A stretch of DNA of 64,000 bases, taken from assembly GCA_934234185.1 (NCBI GenBank), contig CAKQHO010000006.1:1-64000 (forward strand). The letters are read 5' to 3'. This document shows, piece by piece, positions 41,700 through 50,795 of this stretch. The position numbers and the translations under genes were made by a program. The stretch comes from an uncultured Psychrobacillus sp. (GTDB taxonomy: Bacteria; Bacillota; Bacilli; Bacillales_A; Planococcaceae). The notes under the pieces were generated by a model, which was not told the DNA's origin, made no database searches, and saw only the letters and a list, made by a program, of their open reading frames with translations. How positions within the stretch are numbered: the stretch's first letter is position 1; each line of letters starts with the position of its first letter.

Positions 41700-44084
41700 G
41701 TGACATATCAAATAAAGAAAGCAGCTGTACTAGGATCAGGGGTCATGGGATCAGGAATTGCAGCTCATTTAGCCAATATTGGTATTCCAACATTATTACT
41801 AGATATCGTACCGAGAGAAGTTAGTAAAGAGGATGAGGCGAAGGGGCTTACTTTAGAGCATCCATCTGTTCGAAATCGTTTTGCTGAATCTGCTTTGCAA
41901 AAGCTATTGAAACAAAAACCAGCACCATTAACCTCTAAGAAAAACCTTCAGTTAATAACAGCGGGTAACTTAGAGGATGATTTAGACAAATTAAAAGAAG
42001 TAGATTGGATTATAGAGGTTGTTGTTGAAAATCTTGAAATTAAAAAGAACTTATATGAAAAAATAGATGCAGTAAGAAAGCAAGGGACAATTATAACGTC
42101 TAATACTTCTGGTATTAGCATTAACGCAATGGTAGAAGGACGTTCCGAGGATTTCGGAAAACACTTTTTAGGTACTCATTTCTTTAACCCTCCAAGATAC
42201 CTTAAGCTTTTAGAGGTAATTCCAGCATCTACTACTGCACCTAATGTAGTAGAATTTATGAAAAATTTTGGTGAGGATGTATTAGGGAAAGGTGTTGTAA
42301 TTGCTAAAGACACACCTAACTTCATTGCAAATCGAATTGGTACTTACGGTTTATTAGTTACACTTCGTGAAATGCAAGCTAGAGGATACTCTGTAGGTGA
42401 AGTGGATTCAGTAACAGGTCCGCTAATTGGACGCCCAAAATCAGCTACGTTCCGTACATTAGACGTGGTAGGTCTTGATACATTTGCCCACGTTGCGAAA
42501 AATGTGTATGACCAAACGACTGGTGAAGAGCAAAAAGTATTTGAAATCCCAGCATTTATGCAAAAAATGCTTGAGAATAAATGGCTAGGTGCTAAATCAG
42601 GGCAAGGCTTCTTCTTAAAAGAAGGAAAAGAAATTAAAGAATTAAACCCAGAAACGTTAGAATACGAGCCAATGAAAAAGCTAAAAACTCCTTCCATGGA
42701 AATGGCGAAGCAACAAAAAGGTCTAGCGGCAAAGGTGAAAACGTTAACATATGCTAAAGATCGCACAGGAGAATTACTATGGAGTATCCTTAGCCCAACA
42801 TTAATCTACTCAGCCCAGCTTCATGGCGAAATTGCTGATGATATTGTTTCTATTGATGATGCGATGAAATGGGGCTTTGGCTGGCAGCAGGGACCATTTG
42901 AAATCTGGGATGCAATCGGAGTTCAAGCATCTGTTGAAAAGATGAAAGAAGAGGGAAAAGAAGTTCCTGCATTTGTTCTTTCTTTATTAGAAAGAGGGTT
43001 CACTTCCTTCTATAAAGAGGAGGATGGGGTACTATACTTCTTCGATGGAGACGACTATAAAGCAGTACCGGTAAGTGAAAAGGCAATCAACCTAAAAAGC
43101 TATAAGAAAAAGCATGGAGTTATTAAATCAAACTCTGGTGCAAGCTTAATCGATTTAGGCGATGGCATCGCATTATTAGAATTCCATTCAAAATCAAACT
43201 CTATTGGTCTTGATATCATCCAAATGATTAATTTTGCAGTAGATGAAGTGGAGAAAAACTATAAGGGTCTTGTTATTGGGAACCAAGGGAAAAACTTCAG
43301 CGTAGGTGCAAACCTAGGAATGATTCTTATGGAGGCACAGGACGATAATATTTTCGAATTAGATTTCGTTGTTCGAAGCTTCCAAAATGCCATGATGAAA
43401 ATTAAATACTCGTCTAAGCCAGTGGTAGCAGCTCCATTTGGAATGACACTTGGTGGAGGAGCAGAAGCTTGCTTACCTGCAGCTCATATTCAAGCAACCA
43501 CAGAAACTTATATGGGTCTAGTGGAAGCAGGAGTTGGACTAATTCCTGGCGGAGGCGGTAATAAAGAGCTATATATTAAGCACTTAAAAGGCCTTCCAAA
43601 TGGTGTGCAGGTGGATTACTTAAATGTAGCTACCAAAGTATTTGAAACAATTGCTATGGCAAAGGTATCAACTTCTGGCGAAGAAGCTCGTGAAAACAAC
43701 TTCTTAAGCTTCGCAGACGGTATCAGTGTAAATGCAGATCATCAAATTTACGATGCAAAACAAGCGGCACTTGCTTTGGCAGATGCAGGCTACAAAGCAC
43801 CTATCCGTGAGAAAGTTCCTGTTTCAGGTGCTCCCGGTTATGCTGCACTAATGCTTGGCGCAGAGGGCATGTTCTTATCTGGTTATATCAGTGAGCATGA
43901 TTTAAAGATTGCGAAGAAGCTTGCATATGTAATTGCTGGTGGAGAGGTTCCATACGGTACGCTAGTGGATGAACAATACCTATTAAACTTAGAGCGTGAA
44001 GCATTCTTAAGCCTAGTGGCAGATCCAAAATCACAAGCGAGAATGCAACACATGTTAGTAAAAGGAAAACCATTACGCAACTAG
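41700..44084 (+). CDS. fadN: 3-hydroxyacyl-CoA dehydrogenase / enoyl-CoA hydratase FadN
   Basis: A 794-residue bifunctional enzyme of fatty-acid beta-oxidation. The N-terminal dehydrogenase has the NAD motif AAVLGSGVMGSGIAAHLANIGIP and catalytic HFFNPPRYLKLLE; the C-terminal part has a crotonase domain with FSVGANLGMI and FGMTLGGGAEACL (oxyanion loop). GTG at 41700 sits 8 nt after GGGGAGG; a TTG two codons earlier is too close. First gene of the operon, mirroring B. subtilis yusL. Confidence 0.95.
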   Translation: MTYQIKKAAVLGSGVMGSGIAAHLANIGIPTLLLDIVPREVSKEDEAKGLTLEHPSVRNRFAESALQKLLKQKPAPLTSKKNLQLITAGNLEDDLDKLKEVDWIIEVVVENLEIKKNLYEKIDAVRKQGTIITSNTSGISINAMVEGRSEDFGKHFLGTHFFNPPRYLKLLEVIPASTTAPNVVEFMKNFGEDVLGKGVVIAKDTPNFIANRIGTYGLLVTLREMQARGYSVGEVDSVTGPLIGRPKSATFRTLDVVGLDTFAHVAKNVYDQTTGEEQKVFEIPAFMQKMLENKWLGAKSGQGFFLKEGKEIKELNPETLEYEPMKKLKTPSMEMAKQQKGLAAKVKTLTYAKDRTGELLWSILSPTLIYSAQLHGEIADDIVSIDDAMKWGFGWQQGPFEIWDAIGVQASVEKMKEEGKEVPAFVLSLLERGFTSFYKEEDGVLYFFDGDDYKAVPVSEKAINLKSYKKKHGVIKSNSGASLIDLGDGIALLEFHSKSNSIGLDIIQMINFAVDEVEKNYKGLVIGNQGKNFSVGANLGMILMEAQDDNIFELDFVVRSFQNAMMKIKYSSKPVVAAPFGMTLGGGAEACLPAAHIQATTETYMGLVEAGVGLIPGGGGNKELYIKHLKGLPNGVQVDYLNVATKVFETIAMAKVSTSGEEARENNFLSFADGISVNADHQIYDAKQAALALADAGYKAPIREKVPVSGAPGYAALMLGAEGMFLSGYISEHDLKIAKKLAYVIAGGEVPYGTLVDEQYLLNLEREAFLSLVADPKSQARMQHMLVKGKPLRN

Positions 44085-44112
44085 TCTGCGTTAGGGAGAA
44101 GGAGGAGAACTC

Positions 44113-45288
44113 ATGCGTGAAGCAGTTATCGTAGCAGGTGCTAGAACACCGGTTGGAAAAGCGAAAAAAGGATCTTTAGCCACTGTACGTCCAGATGACT
44201 TCGGGGCATTGGTTGTAAAAGAGACATTACAAAGAGCGGGCGGATATGACGGCCCTATAGATGATTTAATCCTAGGATGTGCAATGCCAGAGGCGGAGCA
44301 AGGGATGAACGTAGCACGTAACATTGGGGCACTTGCTGGCCTTCCAGATACGACATCCGCAATTACCGTAAACCGTTTCTGTTCTTCTGGTTTACAATCT
44401 ATCGCATATGCTTCCGAGCGTATTATGCTAGGTCATGCAGAAGCTATTATTGCAGGTGGAGTGGAATCGATGAGCATGGTGCCGATGATGGGAAATACCA
44501 TTCGTCCAAACCCGAAACTTGCAGAAACAGCTCCTCAATACTACATGGGTATGGGTCATACTGCGGAGCAGGTGGCAAATAAATATAATGTGAGCCGTGA
44601 AGATCAGGATGCATTCGCTGTTCGCTCTCATGAGCTAGCAGCTGCGGCAATAGCATCTGGGAAGTTCAAGGATGAAATTGTCCCTGTAGAAGTGATAAAG
44701 CATTTTGTAGATGAAAATAATAAAGCACAAACGAAAAAGGTAATGTTTGAAATGGATGAGGGTGTACGTCCAGGAACTTCGTTAGAAACACTAGCTAAGC
44801 TTCGTCCGGCGTTTAATGTACGTGGATCAGTAACAGCAGGAAATGCTTCTCAAACCTCTGATGGTGCTGGAGCTGTTCTGGTAATGGACCGTGAAATTGC
44901 AGAAGCACAAGGCTTAAAGCCAATCGCTAAGTTCCGTGCATTTGCAACTGGTGGTGTTGCACCGGATGTAATGGGTATCGGTCCAATCGTTGCAGTACCG
45001 AAAGCATTAAAACTAGCTGGCCTATCTATTGAGGATATTGATGTTTGGGAAATCAATGAAGCATTTGCTTCCCAATCGATTCAAGTAGTTCGTCACTTAG
45101 GTATTGATATGGATAAAGTAAACGTAAACGGTGGAGCAATCGCTCTAGGTCATCCACTCGGTGCAACAGGTAGCATTCTAACTCTTAAAATGATGAGTGA
45201 GCTGAAACGCCAAGGAAAACAATTCGGAGTCGTTACTATGTGTATCGGCGGCGGAATGGGAGCAGCTGGAGTATTCGAGCTACTTTAA
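44113..45288 (+). CDS. fadA: acetyl-CoA acyltransferase FadA
   Basis: A 391-residue thiolase that cleaves 3-ketoacyl-CoA with CoA, releasing acetyl-CoA. Catalytic residues lie in NRFCSSGLQSIAYA (Cys), INEAFASQSIQV, GHPLGATG (His) and MCIGGGMGAAGVFE (Cys). The length is normal. It lies 28 bp after fadN with AGGAGGAG before the ATG and forms the beta-oxidation complex with FadN. Confidence 0.97.
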   Translation: MREAVIVAGARTPVGKAKKGSLATVRPDDFGALVVKETLQRAGGYDGPIDDLILGCAMPEAEQGMNVARNIGALAGLPDTTSAITVNRFCSSGLQSIAYASERIMLGHAEAIIAGGVESMSMVPMMGNTIRPNPKLAETAPQYYMGMGHTAEQVANKYNVSREDQDAFAVRSHELAAAAIASGKFKDEIVPVEVIKHFVDENNKAQTKKVMFEMDEGVRPGTSLETLAKLRPAFNVRGSVTAGNASQTSDGAGAVLVMDREIAEAQGLKPIAKFRAFATGGVAPDVMGIGPIVAVPKALKLAGLSIEDIDVWEINEAFASQSIQVVRHLGIDMDKVNVNGGAIALGHPLGATGSILTLKMMSELKRQGKQFGVVTMCIGGGMGAAGVFELL

Positions 45289-45356
45289 TCCATAAAGGTG
45301 GGGTGTGTCTTGTACACATCTCCCTCTAAAACTATATACATTAGGAGGAAAAGGAA

Positions 45357-47138
45357 ATGACACAAGTTCAAAACGCAGTAAAGGGCGGAGCCTTTTTAAT
45401 AGAAGATATAGAAGCAGAACGCGTATTTACCCCAGAGGATTTTACCGAAGAGCAAAAGATGATTGCAAAAACAACGGAGGAGTTCGTAACAAACGAGGTA
45501 CTTCCTGTAGTGGAAAACCTAGAGCATCATGAATTTGATCATTCCGTGCGCTTATTAAAATCTGCTGGAGACCTTGGTCTTCTTGCAGCTGATATCCCAG
45601 AGGCGTATGAAGGACTTGGCCTAGACAAGGTTTCTTCTGCTTTAATTGCAGAAAAATTGTCTGTAGCTGGTGGATTCTCTATTACACACGGAGCTCACGT
45701 TGGAATCGGTACACTTCCAATCGTACTTTTCGGTAATGAAGAGCAAAAGAAAAAATACTTACCAAACTCTGCAGCAGGTACGAAAATATCTGCTTATGCT
45801 TTAACGGAGCCAGGCTCTGGTTCGGATGCACTTGGTGCAAAAACAACTGCTAAGTTAAATGAAGCAGGAACACACTACATCCTTAATGGTGAAAAACAAT
45901 GGATTACTAACGCTGGTTTTGCAGACGTATTCGTTGTTTATGCAAAAGTGGATGGAGATAAATTTACGGCATTCATCGTAGAAAGAAGCTTCCCAGGAGT
46001 TTCAGTTGGTGCAGAAGAGAAGAAAATGGGAATCAAATCATCTTCAACTCGTACTTTAATTCTAGAAGATGCAGAAGTACCGGTTGAAAACCTATTAGGT
46101 GAAATTGGACGCGGGCACATTATCGCATTCAATATTTTAAATATCGGGCGTTACAAATTAGGTGTAGGAACAATCGGAGGATCTAAGCGTGCATTAGAGC
46201 TAGCGATTTCTTACTCTAACCAACGTCAACAATTTAAAACACCTATTTCTTCCTTTAATTTAACAAAGCAAAAGCTAGCTACAATGGCTTCTAAGCTATA
46301 CGCTACAGAAAGCTTGATCTATCGTACAGTTGGATACTTTGAAGACCGTATGAGCCAATTAAGTGAAGAAGAGCAAAAAGATGGAAGTAAAATTGCTGCA
46401 GCAATCGCTGAATATGCAATCGAGTGCTCTATTAACAAAGTAGTAGGTTCAGAGGTTTTAGATTATATCGCTGACGAAGCTGTTCAATTACATGGTGGAT
46501 ATGGCTTCATGCAAGAATATGAGGTAGAGCGTATTTACCGCGACTCTCGTATCAACCGTATCTTTGAAGGCACGAACGAAATCAACCGCTTAATCGTACC
46601 AGGAACATTCCTGAAAAAAGCAATGAAGGGCGAATTGCCATTGCTTCAAAAAGCACAAGGCCTTCAAGAAGAGCTATTAATGATGATGCCGGAGGAAGTT
46701 GGCGATGAAGCATTAGCTCAAGAGAAAGTGCTAGTTGCGAACGCTAAGAAAATCGGTATTTTAGCTGCTGGTATGGCTGCTCAACGCTTCGGTACTAAGC
46801 TAGAAGCAGAGCAAGAAGTATTAGTACACATCGCAAATATCGCGAACAATATTTTCGCTATGGAATCTGCTGTACTACGCACAGAAAAAGCTATCGCACG
46901 TAGTGGAGAAGAAAAAGCAGCACAAAAGCTTCTTTACACACAAATCTTCTGCCAAGAAGCTTTTAATGAAATCGAAGCAGCAGCAAAAGAAACACTTATC
47001 GCTTCTGTAGATGGCGACAACTTACGAATGATGCTATCAGCACTTCGTAAGCTAACTCGCTACACTCCTTACAACGTAATCGAGAAGAAGCGTCAAGCAT
47101 CTGTTAAGCTAATCGAAGCTGAAAAATTCGTAGTTTAA
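45357..47138 (+). CDS. fadE: acyl-CoA dehydrogenase FadE
   Basis: A 593-residue FAD enzyme for the first oxidation step of beta-oxidation. Seen are YALTEPGSGSDALGAKT (FAD/substrate), NGEKQWITNAGFADVFVV, QLHGGYGFMQEYEVERIYRDSR and INRIFEGTNEINRLIV with the catalytic Glu. The C-terminal extension of about 150 residues is normal for the long-chain (YusJ) branch. AGGAGGAAAAGG precedes the ATG. Last gene, closed by a strong terminator. Confidence 0.96.
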   Translation: MTQVQNAVKGGAFLIEDIEAERVFTPEDFTEEQKMIAKTTEEFVTNEVLPVVENLEHHEFDHSVRLLKSAGDLGLLAADIPEAYEGLGLDKVSSALIAEKLSVAGGFSITHGAHVGIGTLPIVLFGNEEQKKKYLPNSAAGTKISAYALTEPGSGSDALGAKTTAKLNEAGTHYILNGEKQWITNAGFADVFVVYAKVDGDKFTAFIVERSFPGVSVGAEEKKMGIKSSSTRTLILEDAEVPVENLLGEIGRGHIIAFNILNIGRYKLGVGTIGGSKRALELAISYSNQRQQFKTPISSFNLTKQKLATMASKLYATESLIYRTVGYFEDRMSQLSEEEQKDGSKIAAAIAEYAIECSINKVVGSEVLDYIADEAVQLHGGYGFMQEYEVERIYRDSRINRIFEGTNEINRLIVPGTFLKKAMKGELPLLQKAQGLQEELLMMMPEEVGDEALAQEKVLVANAKKIGILAAGMAAQRFGTKLEAEQEVLVHIANIANNIFAMESAVLRTEKAIARSGEEKAAQKLLYTQIFCQEAFNEIEAAAKETLIASVDGDNLRMMLSALRKLTRYTPYNVIEKKRQASVKLIEAEKFVV

Positions 47139-47153
47139 TACTTTACCTATCAG

Positions 47154-47184
47154 GAAGGTCTCGTTCTCGAGGCCTTCTTTTTTG
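47154..47184 (+). terminator. terminator of the fad operon
   Basis: Arms GAAGGTCTCG (47154-47163) and CGAGGCCTTC (47168-47177), TTCT loop, then a run of seven T. Confidence 0.88.
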
Positions 47185-47246
47185 GTTACGCTAAGTGGAT
47201 GCTTATACTTAAAACATCGCAACAGATGGATAATGCTGGTAATAAA

Positions 47247-47690
47247 ATTGACAATCGCAAGTAACCAAGCGGATATCGCACGTATTGGGTCTATAATCGC
47301 AAGTAACCGATAACCGACCGCAAGTAATAGCCGAGAAAACGCAAGAAACAATCTACAAATCGCAAGTAATGGTAAAATAATGGTAAATAAATTGACAATC
47401 GCAAGTAACCAAGCGGATATCGCACGTATTGGGTACGTAATCGCCCGTAATCAAGCCACTATCGCACGTATTGGATCCATAATCGCAAGTAACCAATAAC
47501 CGACCGACAGCAAGTAACAGCCGCGCAACCGCAAGAAAAAATCTATAAATCGCAAGTAATGGTAAAATACTGGTAATTAAATTGGCAATCGCAAGTAATC
47601 AAGCCACTATCGCACGTATCGGGTCTATCACCGCAAGAAACAATATCCAAATCGCAGGTAATGGTAAAATGCTGGTACAGTATAAGTGTG
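47247..47690 (+). repeat. degenerate tandem array of CGCAAGTAA-type units
   Basis: Three higher-order units begin at 47247, 47391 and 47581 (144, 190 and about 106 bp), each opening AATTG(A/G)CAATCGCAAGTAA and ending with AAATCGCA(A/G)GTAATGGTA. CGCAAGTAA occurs exactly at 47256, 47298, 47319, 47361, 47400, 47484, 47551 and 47590, with variants CGCACGTAT, CGCCCGTAA, CGCAGGTAA and CGCAAGAAA between. The middle unit holds an extra internal duplication of about 46 bp. No coding sense; short frames here are artefacts. Confidence 0.9.
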
Positions 47691-47793
47691 TCGGTTTCCT
47701 TCTTTGTCGTCACACAGCTCACTCATCTTTTCTTTATCTGGCTTGCTCGGTTAAGATAGAATAGGTATGATAAAAAGAAAAAGGTGAGATGAA

Positions 47794-48156
47794 ATGAAAA
47801 TTCAATTTTATGGATACCCAAAATGTAGTACATGTAACAAGGCAAGCAAATGGCTAAAAGACAACAATGTTGATATTGAAAATCATCATATAGTAGAAAA
47901 TCCTCCTTCTAAAAACTTATTAGCAGAGATAGTAGATAAAAGTGGAATAGAACTTAAGAAATTTTTTAATACAAGTGGCATGAAATATAGAGAGCTTCAG
48001 TTAAAGGACAAGCTTCCTGCCATGTCTAAGGATGAACAGCTTACACTTCTTGCATCAGATGGGATGCTTATTAAACGTCCGCTTGTATATGATGGTGAAA
48101 ATGTAACGCTTGGCTTCAAAGAGGATGACTTCCTGAAAACATGGAAAAACGCTTAA
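47794..48156 (+). CDS. yusI: ArsC/Spx-family protein YusI
   Basis: A 120-residue thioredoxin-fold protein with YGYPKCSTCNKASKWL: Cys-x-x-Cys near residues 11-14. The C-terminal RPLVYDGENVTLGF segment carries the Arg typical of the ArsC/Spx family. Close to arsenate reductase-like YusI rather than the regulator Spx. AAGGTGAG precedes the ATG. Located between the fad operon and gcvH as in B. subtilis. Confidence 0.9.
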   Translation: MKIQFYGYPKCSTCNKASKWLKDNNVDIENHHIVENPPSKNLLAEIVDKSGIELKKFFNTSGMKYRELQLKDKLPAMSKDEQLTLLASDGMLIKRPLVYDGENVTLGFKEDDFLKTWKNA

Positions 48157-48229
48157 AGTACCTTGTTTTTGCAATTGAAATATGTGAATATAATAGATGA
48201 ATGTATATTTATTGGAGAGGGGTATATAG

Positions 48230-48610
48230 ATGAGCACACCTAAAGATTTAAAATACTCAGCAGAGCACGAATGGGTAAAAGTGGAGGATGGTAATGCCCG
48301 TATTGGAATTACTCATTTTGCACAATCTGAGCTTGGAGATATCGTTTTCGTTGAATTACCACAGGTTGGAGACGAAATTAAAGCAGGAGATCCTTTCGGT
48401 AGCGTTGAATCGGTTAAAACAGTTTCAGAATTATATGCTCCTATCAGCGGAAAAGTAGTGGAAGTGAATACGGAGCTAGAAGATAGCCCTGAATTTGTGA
48501 ATGAATCACCATACGAAAACGCATGGATGATTGTCATAGAGCCTGCTGATTTTACAGAGGTTGATAGCTTACTTAGCCCTGAAAAGTATGAGGAATTAAT
48601 AGCAGAGTAA
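48230..48610 (+). CDS. gcvH: glycine cleavage system H protein
   Basis: A 126-residue lipoyl carrier. The lipoylation motif GSVESVKTVSELYAPISG contains the modified Lys (about residue 63). HEWVKVEDGNARIGITHFAQ at the start and a C-terminal SPEKYEELIAE complete the usual protein. In Bacillus it also supplies octanoyl/lipoyl groups to other enzymes. GAGAGGGG site before the ATG, hairpin terminator after. Confidence 0.96.
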   Translation: MSTPKDLKYSAEHEWVKVEDGNARIGITHFAQSELGDIVFVELPQVGDEIKAGDPFGSVESVKTVSELYAPISGKVVEVNTELEDSPEFVNESPYENAWMIVIEPADFTEVDSLLSPEKYEELIAE

Positions 48611-48615
48611 TAATG

Positions 48616-48645
48616 AAAGCGCCGGTTAAATATCGGTGCTTTTTT
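48616..48645 (+). terminator. terminator of gcvH
   Basis: AAAGCGCCG paired with CGGTGCTTT around a short loop, followed by TTTTTT. Confidence 0.75.
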
Positions 48646-48688
48646 CATATACTGATTCTAAAGGGAAGAAGTAGGGAGAGAAGCAGCG

Positions 48689-49039
48689 ATGGCGACTATA
48701 TACAGCGACAAAGTTATTCTTGTAGAGGGGCGTTCGGATAAACTCCAGCTTTTAACACTGCTTGATGAACCAACAGAAATTATATGTACGAATGGGACGA
48801 TATCAGATGTAAAACTCGAGGAGCTCCTTAGCCCTTATGATGGGCTTCTGATTTATGCATTCCTGGATGCCGATAAATCGGGAGAACAGATTAGATCAAT
48901 AGTTCGAAAAGAGTATCCAGAGGCAATTCATCTCTATACCAATCCCATGTATGGAGAAGTAGCGAATACACCAGCGAAGGTTTTGGCATCTATTTTGAAA
49001 CGTGTTAATATAAAGGTGAAAAAAGAATTTTTAGCATAG
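48689..49039 (+). CDS. yusF: small Toprim-domain protein YusF
   Basis: A 116-residue stand-alone Toprim fold: VILVEGRSDKLQLL (acidic Glu) and LLIYAFLDADKSGEQIR (DxD-like). Such small Toprim proteins resemble RNase M5-like domains and may act on nucleic acid, but the role of YusF is unknown. It lies between gcvH and yusE, 12 bp before the latter, and was probably co-transcribed with it. Confidence 0.88.
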   Translation: MATIYSDKVILVEGRSDKLQLLTLLDEPTEIICTNGTISDVKLEELLSPYDGLLIYAFLDADKSGEQIRSIVRKEYPEAIHLYTNPMYGEVANTPAKVLASILKRVNIKVKKEFLA

Positions 49040-49051
49040 GAAGATGCCGAT

Positions 49052-49366
49052 ATGAATGAGTGGACACGTACAGAATGGGAAGACCATAAAAAACAATCAG
49101 CTATTTCTCTATTCTATATTTATACTCCAATGTGTGGAACCTGTCAGGTAGCACACAAGATGATGGAGGTTGTTCAGGAGTTAGTAGATTATCCTCTTGG
49201 GCAAGCCAATATTAATTTTATTCAGGATGTAGCGAAGGATTATGAAATAGAAAGTGTTCCTTGTCTACTAATCTCTAAAAATGGAGAAGTTCATAAGAAA
49301 GTTTATGCTTTTCAATCTGTTCCCTATTTAATAGAGGTTATAAAAAATATTGACTCAGAAAAATGA
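49052..49366 (+). CDS. yusE: thioredoxin-like protein YusE
   Basis: A 104-residue thioredoxin-fold protein with MCGTCQVAHKMM (C-x-x-C) and cis-Pro in VPCLLIS. A cytoplasmic redox or chaperone role is likely. It is translationally linked to yusF and its 3' end overlaps the riboswitch promoter of the methionine operon. Confidence 0.88.
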   Translation: MNEWTRTEWEDHKKQSAISLFYIYTPMCGTCQVAHKMMEVVQELVDYPLGQANINFIQDVAKDYEIESVPCLLISKNGEVHKKVYAFQSVPYLIEVIKNIDSEK

Positions 49367-49378
49367 ATATGATAGTAT
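49350..49378 (+). promoter_or_regulatory. promoter of the SAM-riboswitch leader
   Basis: TTGACT (49350-49355), 17-bp spacer, TAGTAT (49373-49378). Transcription would begin near 49385, which leaves room for the full aptamer. Confidence 0.5.
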
Positions 49379-49410
49379 GTGTTGTATTGTTTTTTAATTA
49401 AATACTATAA

Positions 49411-49577
49411 CTCTTATTAAGAGAGGTGGAGGGATTGTGCCCTATGAAGCCCGGCAACCGTCATGAAAAATGAAATGGTGCCAAGTCACACAAAGCGTAG
49501 CTTTGGGAAATGAGAGAATGGATGAAAGTTATGATTGTAACTACACCCCTTCTGCTCTTTTGCAGAGGGGTTTTTTG
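49411..49577 (+). promoter_or_regulatory. SAM-I (S-box) riboswitch with terminator
   Basis: The aptamer (about 49411-49516) shows the S-box core: CTTATTAAGAGAGGTGGAGG, then CCCTATGAAGCCCGGCAACC, GGTGCCAAGTCACAC and a closing GAGAG strand. A terminator hairpin follows, CCCCTTCTGC with GCAGAGGGG, then TTTTTT (49545-49577). With SAM bound the terminator forms and metNPQ is off. About 190 nt of further leader separates it from metN. Confidence 0.9.
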
Positions 49578-49769
49578 ATAGAATGGAAAGTATTTCGATG
49601 TCATAAATCTGGTGTAAATGATATTTTTATGTCTAGCACCAGTGTCCTGCCAGAGGTCGGATTAATAATGATCGCAGTCTGAGGATTTGTCTCCTTGCTG
49701 TTCCCCGTTTGCTTCACAGGGCAGACATCGGTACTTGTGCTCTTCTTAAAGAAAGGTGGATAGATTTAC
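49578..49769 (+). other. long metNPQ leader downstream of the riboswitch
   Basis: About 190 bases between the riboswitch terminator and metN, without a gene. It contains GC-richer stretches with small hairpin potential (for example near 49670-49730). I cannot assign a function. Confidence 0.3.
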
Positions 49770-50795
49770 ATGATAAGTTTAAAGAAGGTTTCCAAAAAGT
49801 TTGTCACAAAAAATGGAGAGATTGTGGCAGTAGATAATGTAAATCTTGAAATAAAGTCAGGTGAAATTTTCGGGATTATTGGATACAGTGGTGCAGGAAA
49901 AAGTACCATGATTCGTTTGCTGAATGGTTTAGAGAAGCCATCAGATGGTCAAATTGTTGTGAACAACCAAGAGATAACTTCTATTGGAGAGGACAAGCTT
50001 AGAGGCTTTCGCCAAAAGGTAAGTATGATATTCCAACATTTTAACCTTCTTTGGTCTAGAACAGTTTCGGAGAATATCGCATTTCCATTAGAAATTGCTG
50101 GAGTTCCAAAGGATAAAAGAGTTGAGCGTGTAAATGAACTTTTAAAGTTAGTAGGATTAGAGGGTCGTGGGAACTCTTATCCATCTCAACTATCTGGGGG
50201 ACAAAAGCAGCGTGTCGGCATTGCCAGGGCACTTGCTAACGGTCCAGAAGTATTGCTTTGTGACGAAGCAACTTCAGCTCTTGACCCGGAAACTACAGAA
50301 TCTATATTGGATTTATTGGTTGATATAAATGACAAGCTAGGTCTTACCATTGTGTTAATTACCCATGAAATGCAGGTTATCCAAAAAATCTGTAATCGTG
50401 TTGCGGTAATGGAAAACGGTAAGATTGTAGAAATTGGTGATGTACTAGAGGTGTTTCAGAAGCCTAAGGAGGCAATTACGAAGCGATTTGTTTCGCAGGT
50501 ATCTGATACCAACCATTCGACTCAAACGATACGTAATTTGAGGGGGCTCTATCCAAATGGCATGCTAGTGAAGCTGGTATTTGTCGGGGAGCAAACAGAG
50601 CAGCCGATTTTGTCGAGACTCATTAAACAAATGGATTTAGAAGTAAATATTGTGCAAGGAAATATTTCTCATACAAAAGGCGGAGCATTTGGTACGCTTA
50701 TTCTTCAATTAGAAGGGAAAAAGCAGGCTATTGACGAAGCAATCAATTTTATCCATGCACAAGAGATTCATACGGAGGTGATCAATAATGATTGA
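49770..50795 (+). CDS. metN: methionine ABC transporter ATP-binding protein MetN
   Basis: A 341-residue ABC ATPase. Walker A GYSGAGKST, signature LSGGQKQRVGIA, Walker B VLLCDEATSALDPE and H-loop LITHEM. A C-terminal NIL (ACT-like) domain of about 90 residues, typical of MetN and used for feedback by methionine. Couples ATP hydrolysis to D/L-methionine import. AGAAAGGTGG before the ATG. First gene after the SAM riboswitch. Confidence 0.97.
   Translation: MISLKKVSKKFVTKNGEIVAVDNVNLEIKSGEIFGIIGYSGAGKSTMIRLLNGLEKPSDGQIVVNNQEITSIGEDKLRGFRQKVSMIFQHFNLLWSRTVSENIAFPLEIAGVPKDKRVERVNELLKLVGLEGRGNSYPSQLSGGQKQRVGIARALANGPEVLLCDEATSALDPETTESILDLLVDINDKLGLTIVLITHEMQVIQKICNRVAVMENGKIVEIGDVLEVFQKPKEAITKRFVSQVSDTNHSTQTIRNLRGLYPNGMLVKLVFVGEQTEQPILSRLIKQMDLEVNIVQGNISHTKGGAFGTLILQLEGKKQAIDEAINFIHAQEIHTEVINND

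Noticed and set aside
41502..41711. N-terminal extension of the thioredoxin gene
   Set aside because: The GGAGG site at the ATG at 41501 fixes the start; the upstream frame covers the fadN promoter and operator.
47247..47690. CRISPR array
   Set aside because: Unit spacing is irregular, the repeated unit is too short, spacers are themselves repeats, and no cas genes are present.
47109..47764. Frames of 60-80 residues on both strands within the repeat array
   Set aside because: Repeat-derived artefacts without ribosome sites; sequence is explained by CGCAAGTAA units.
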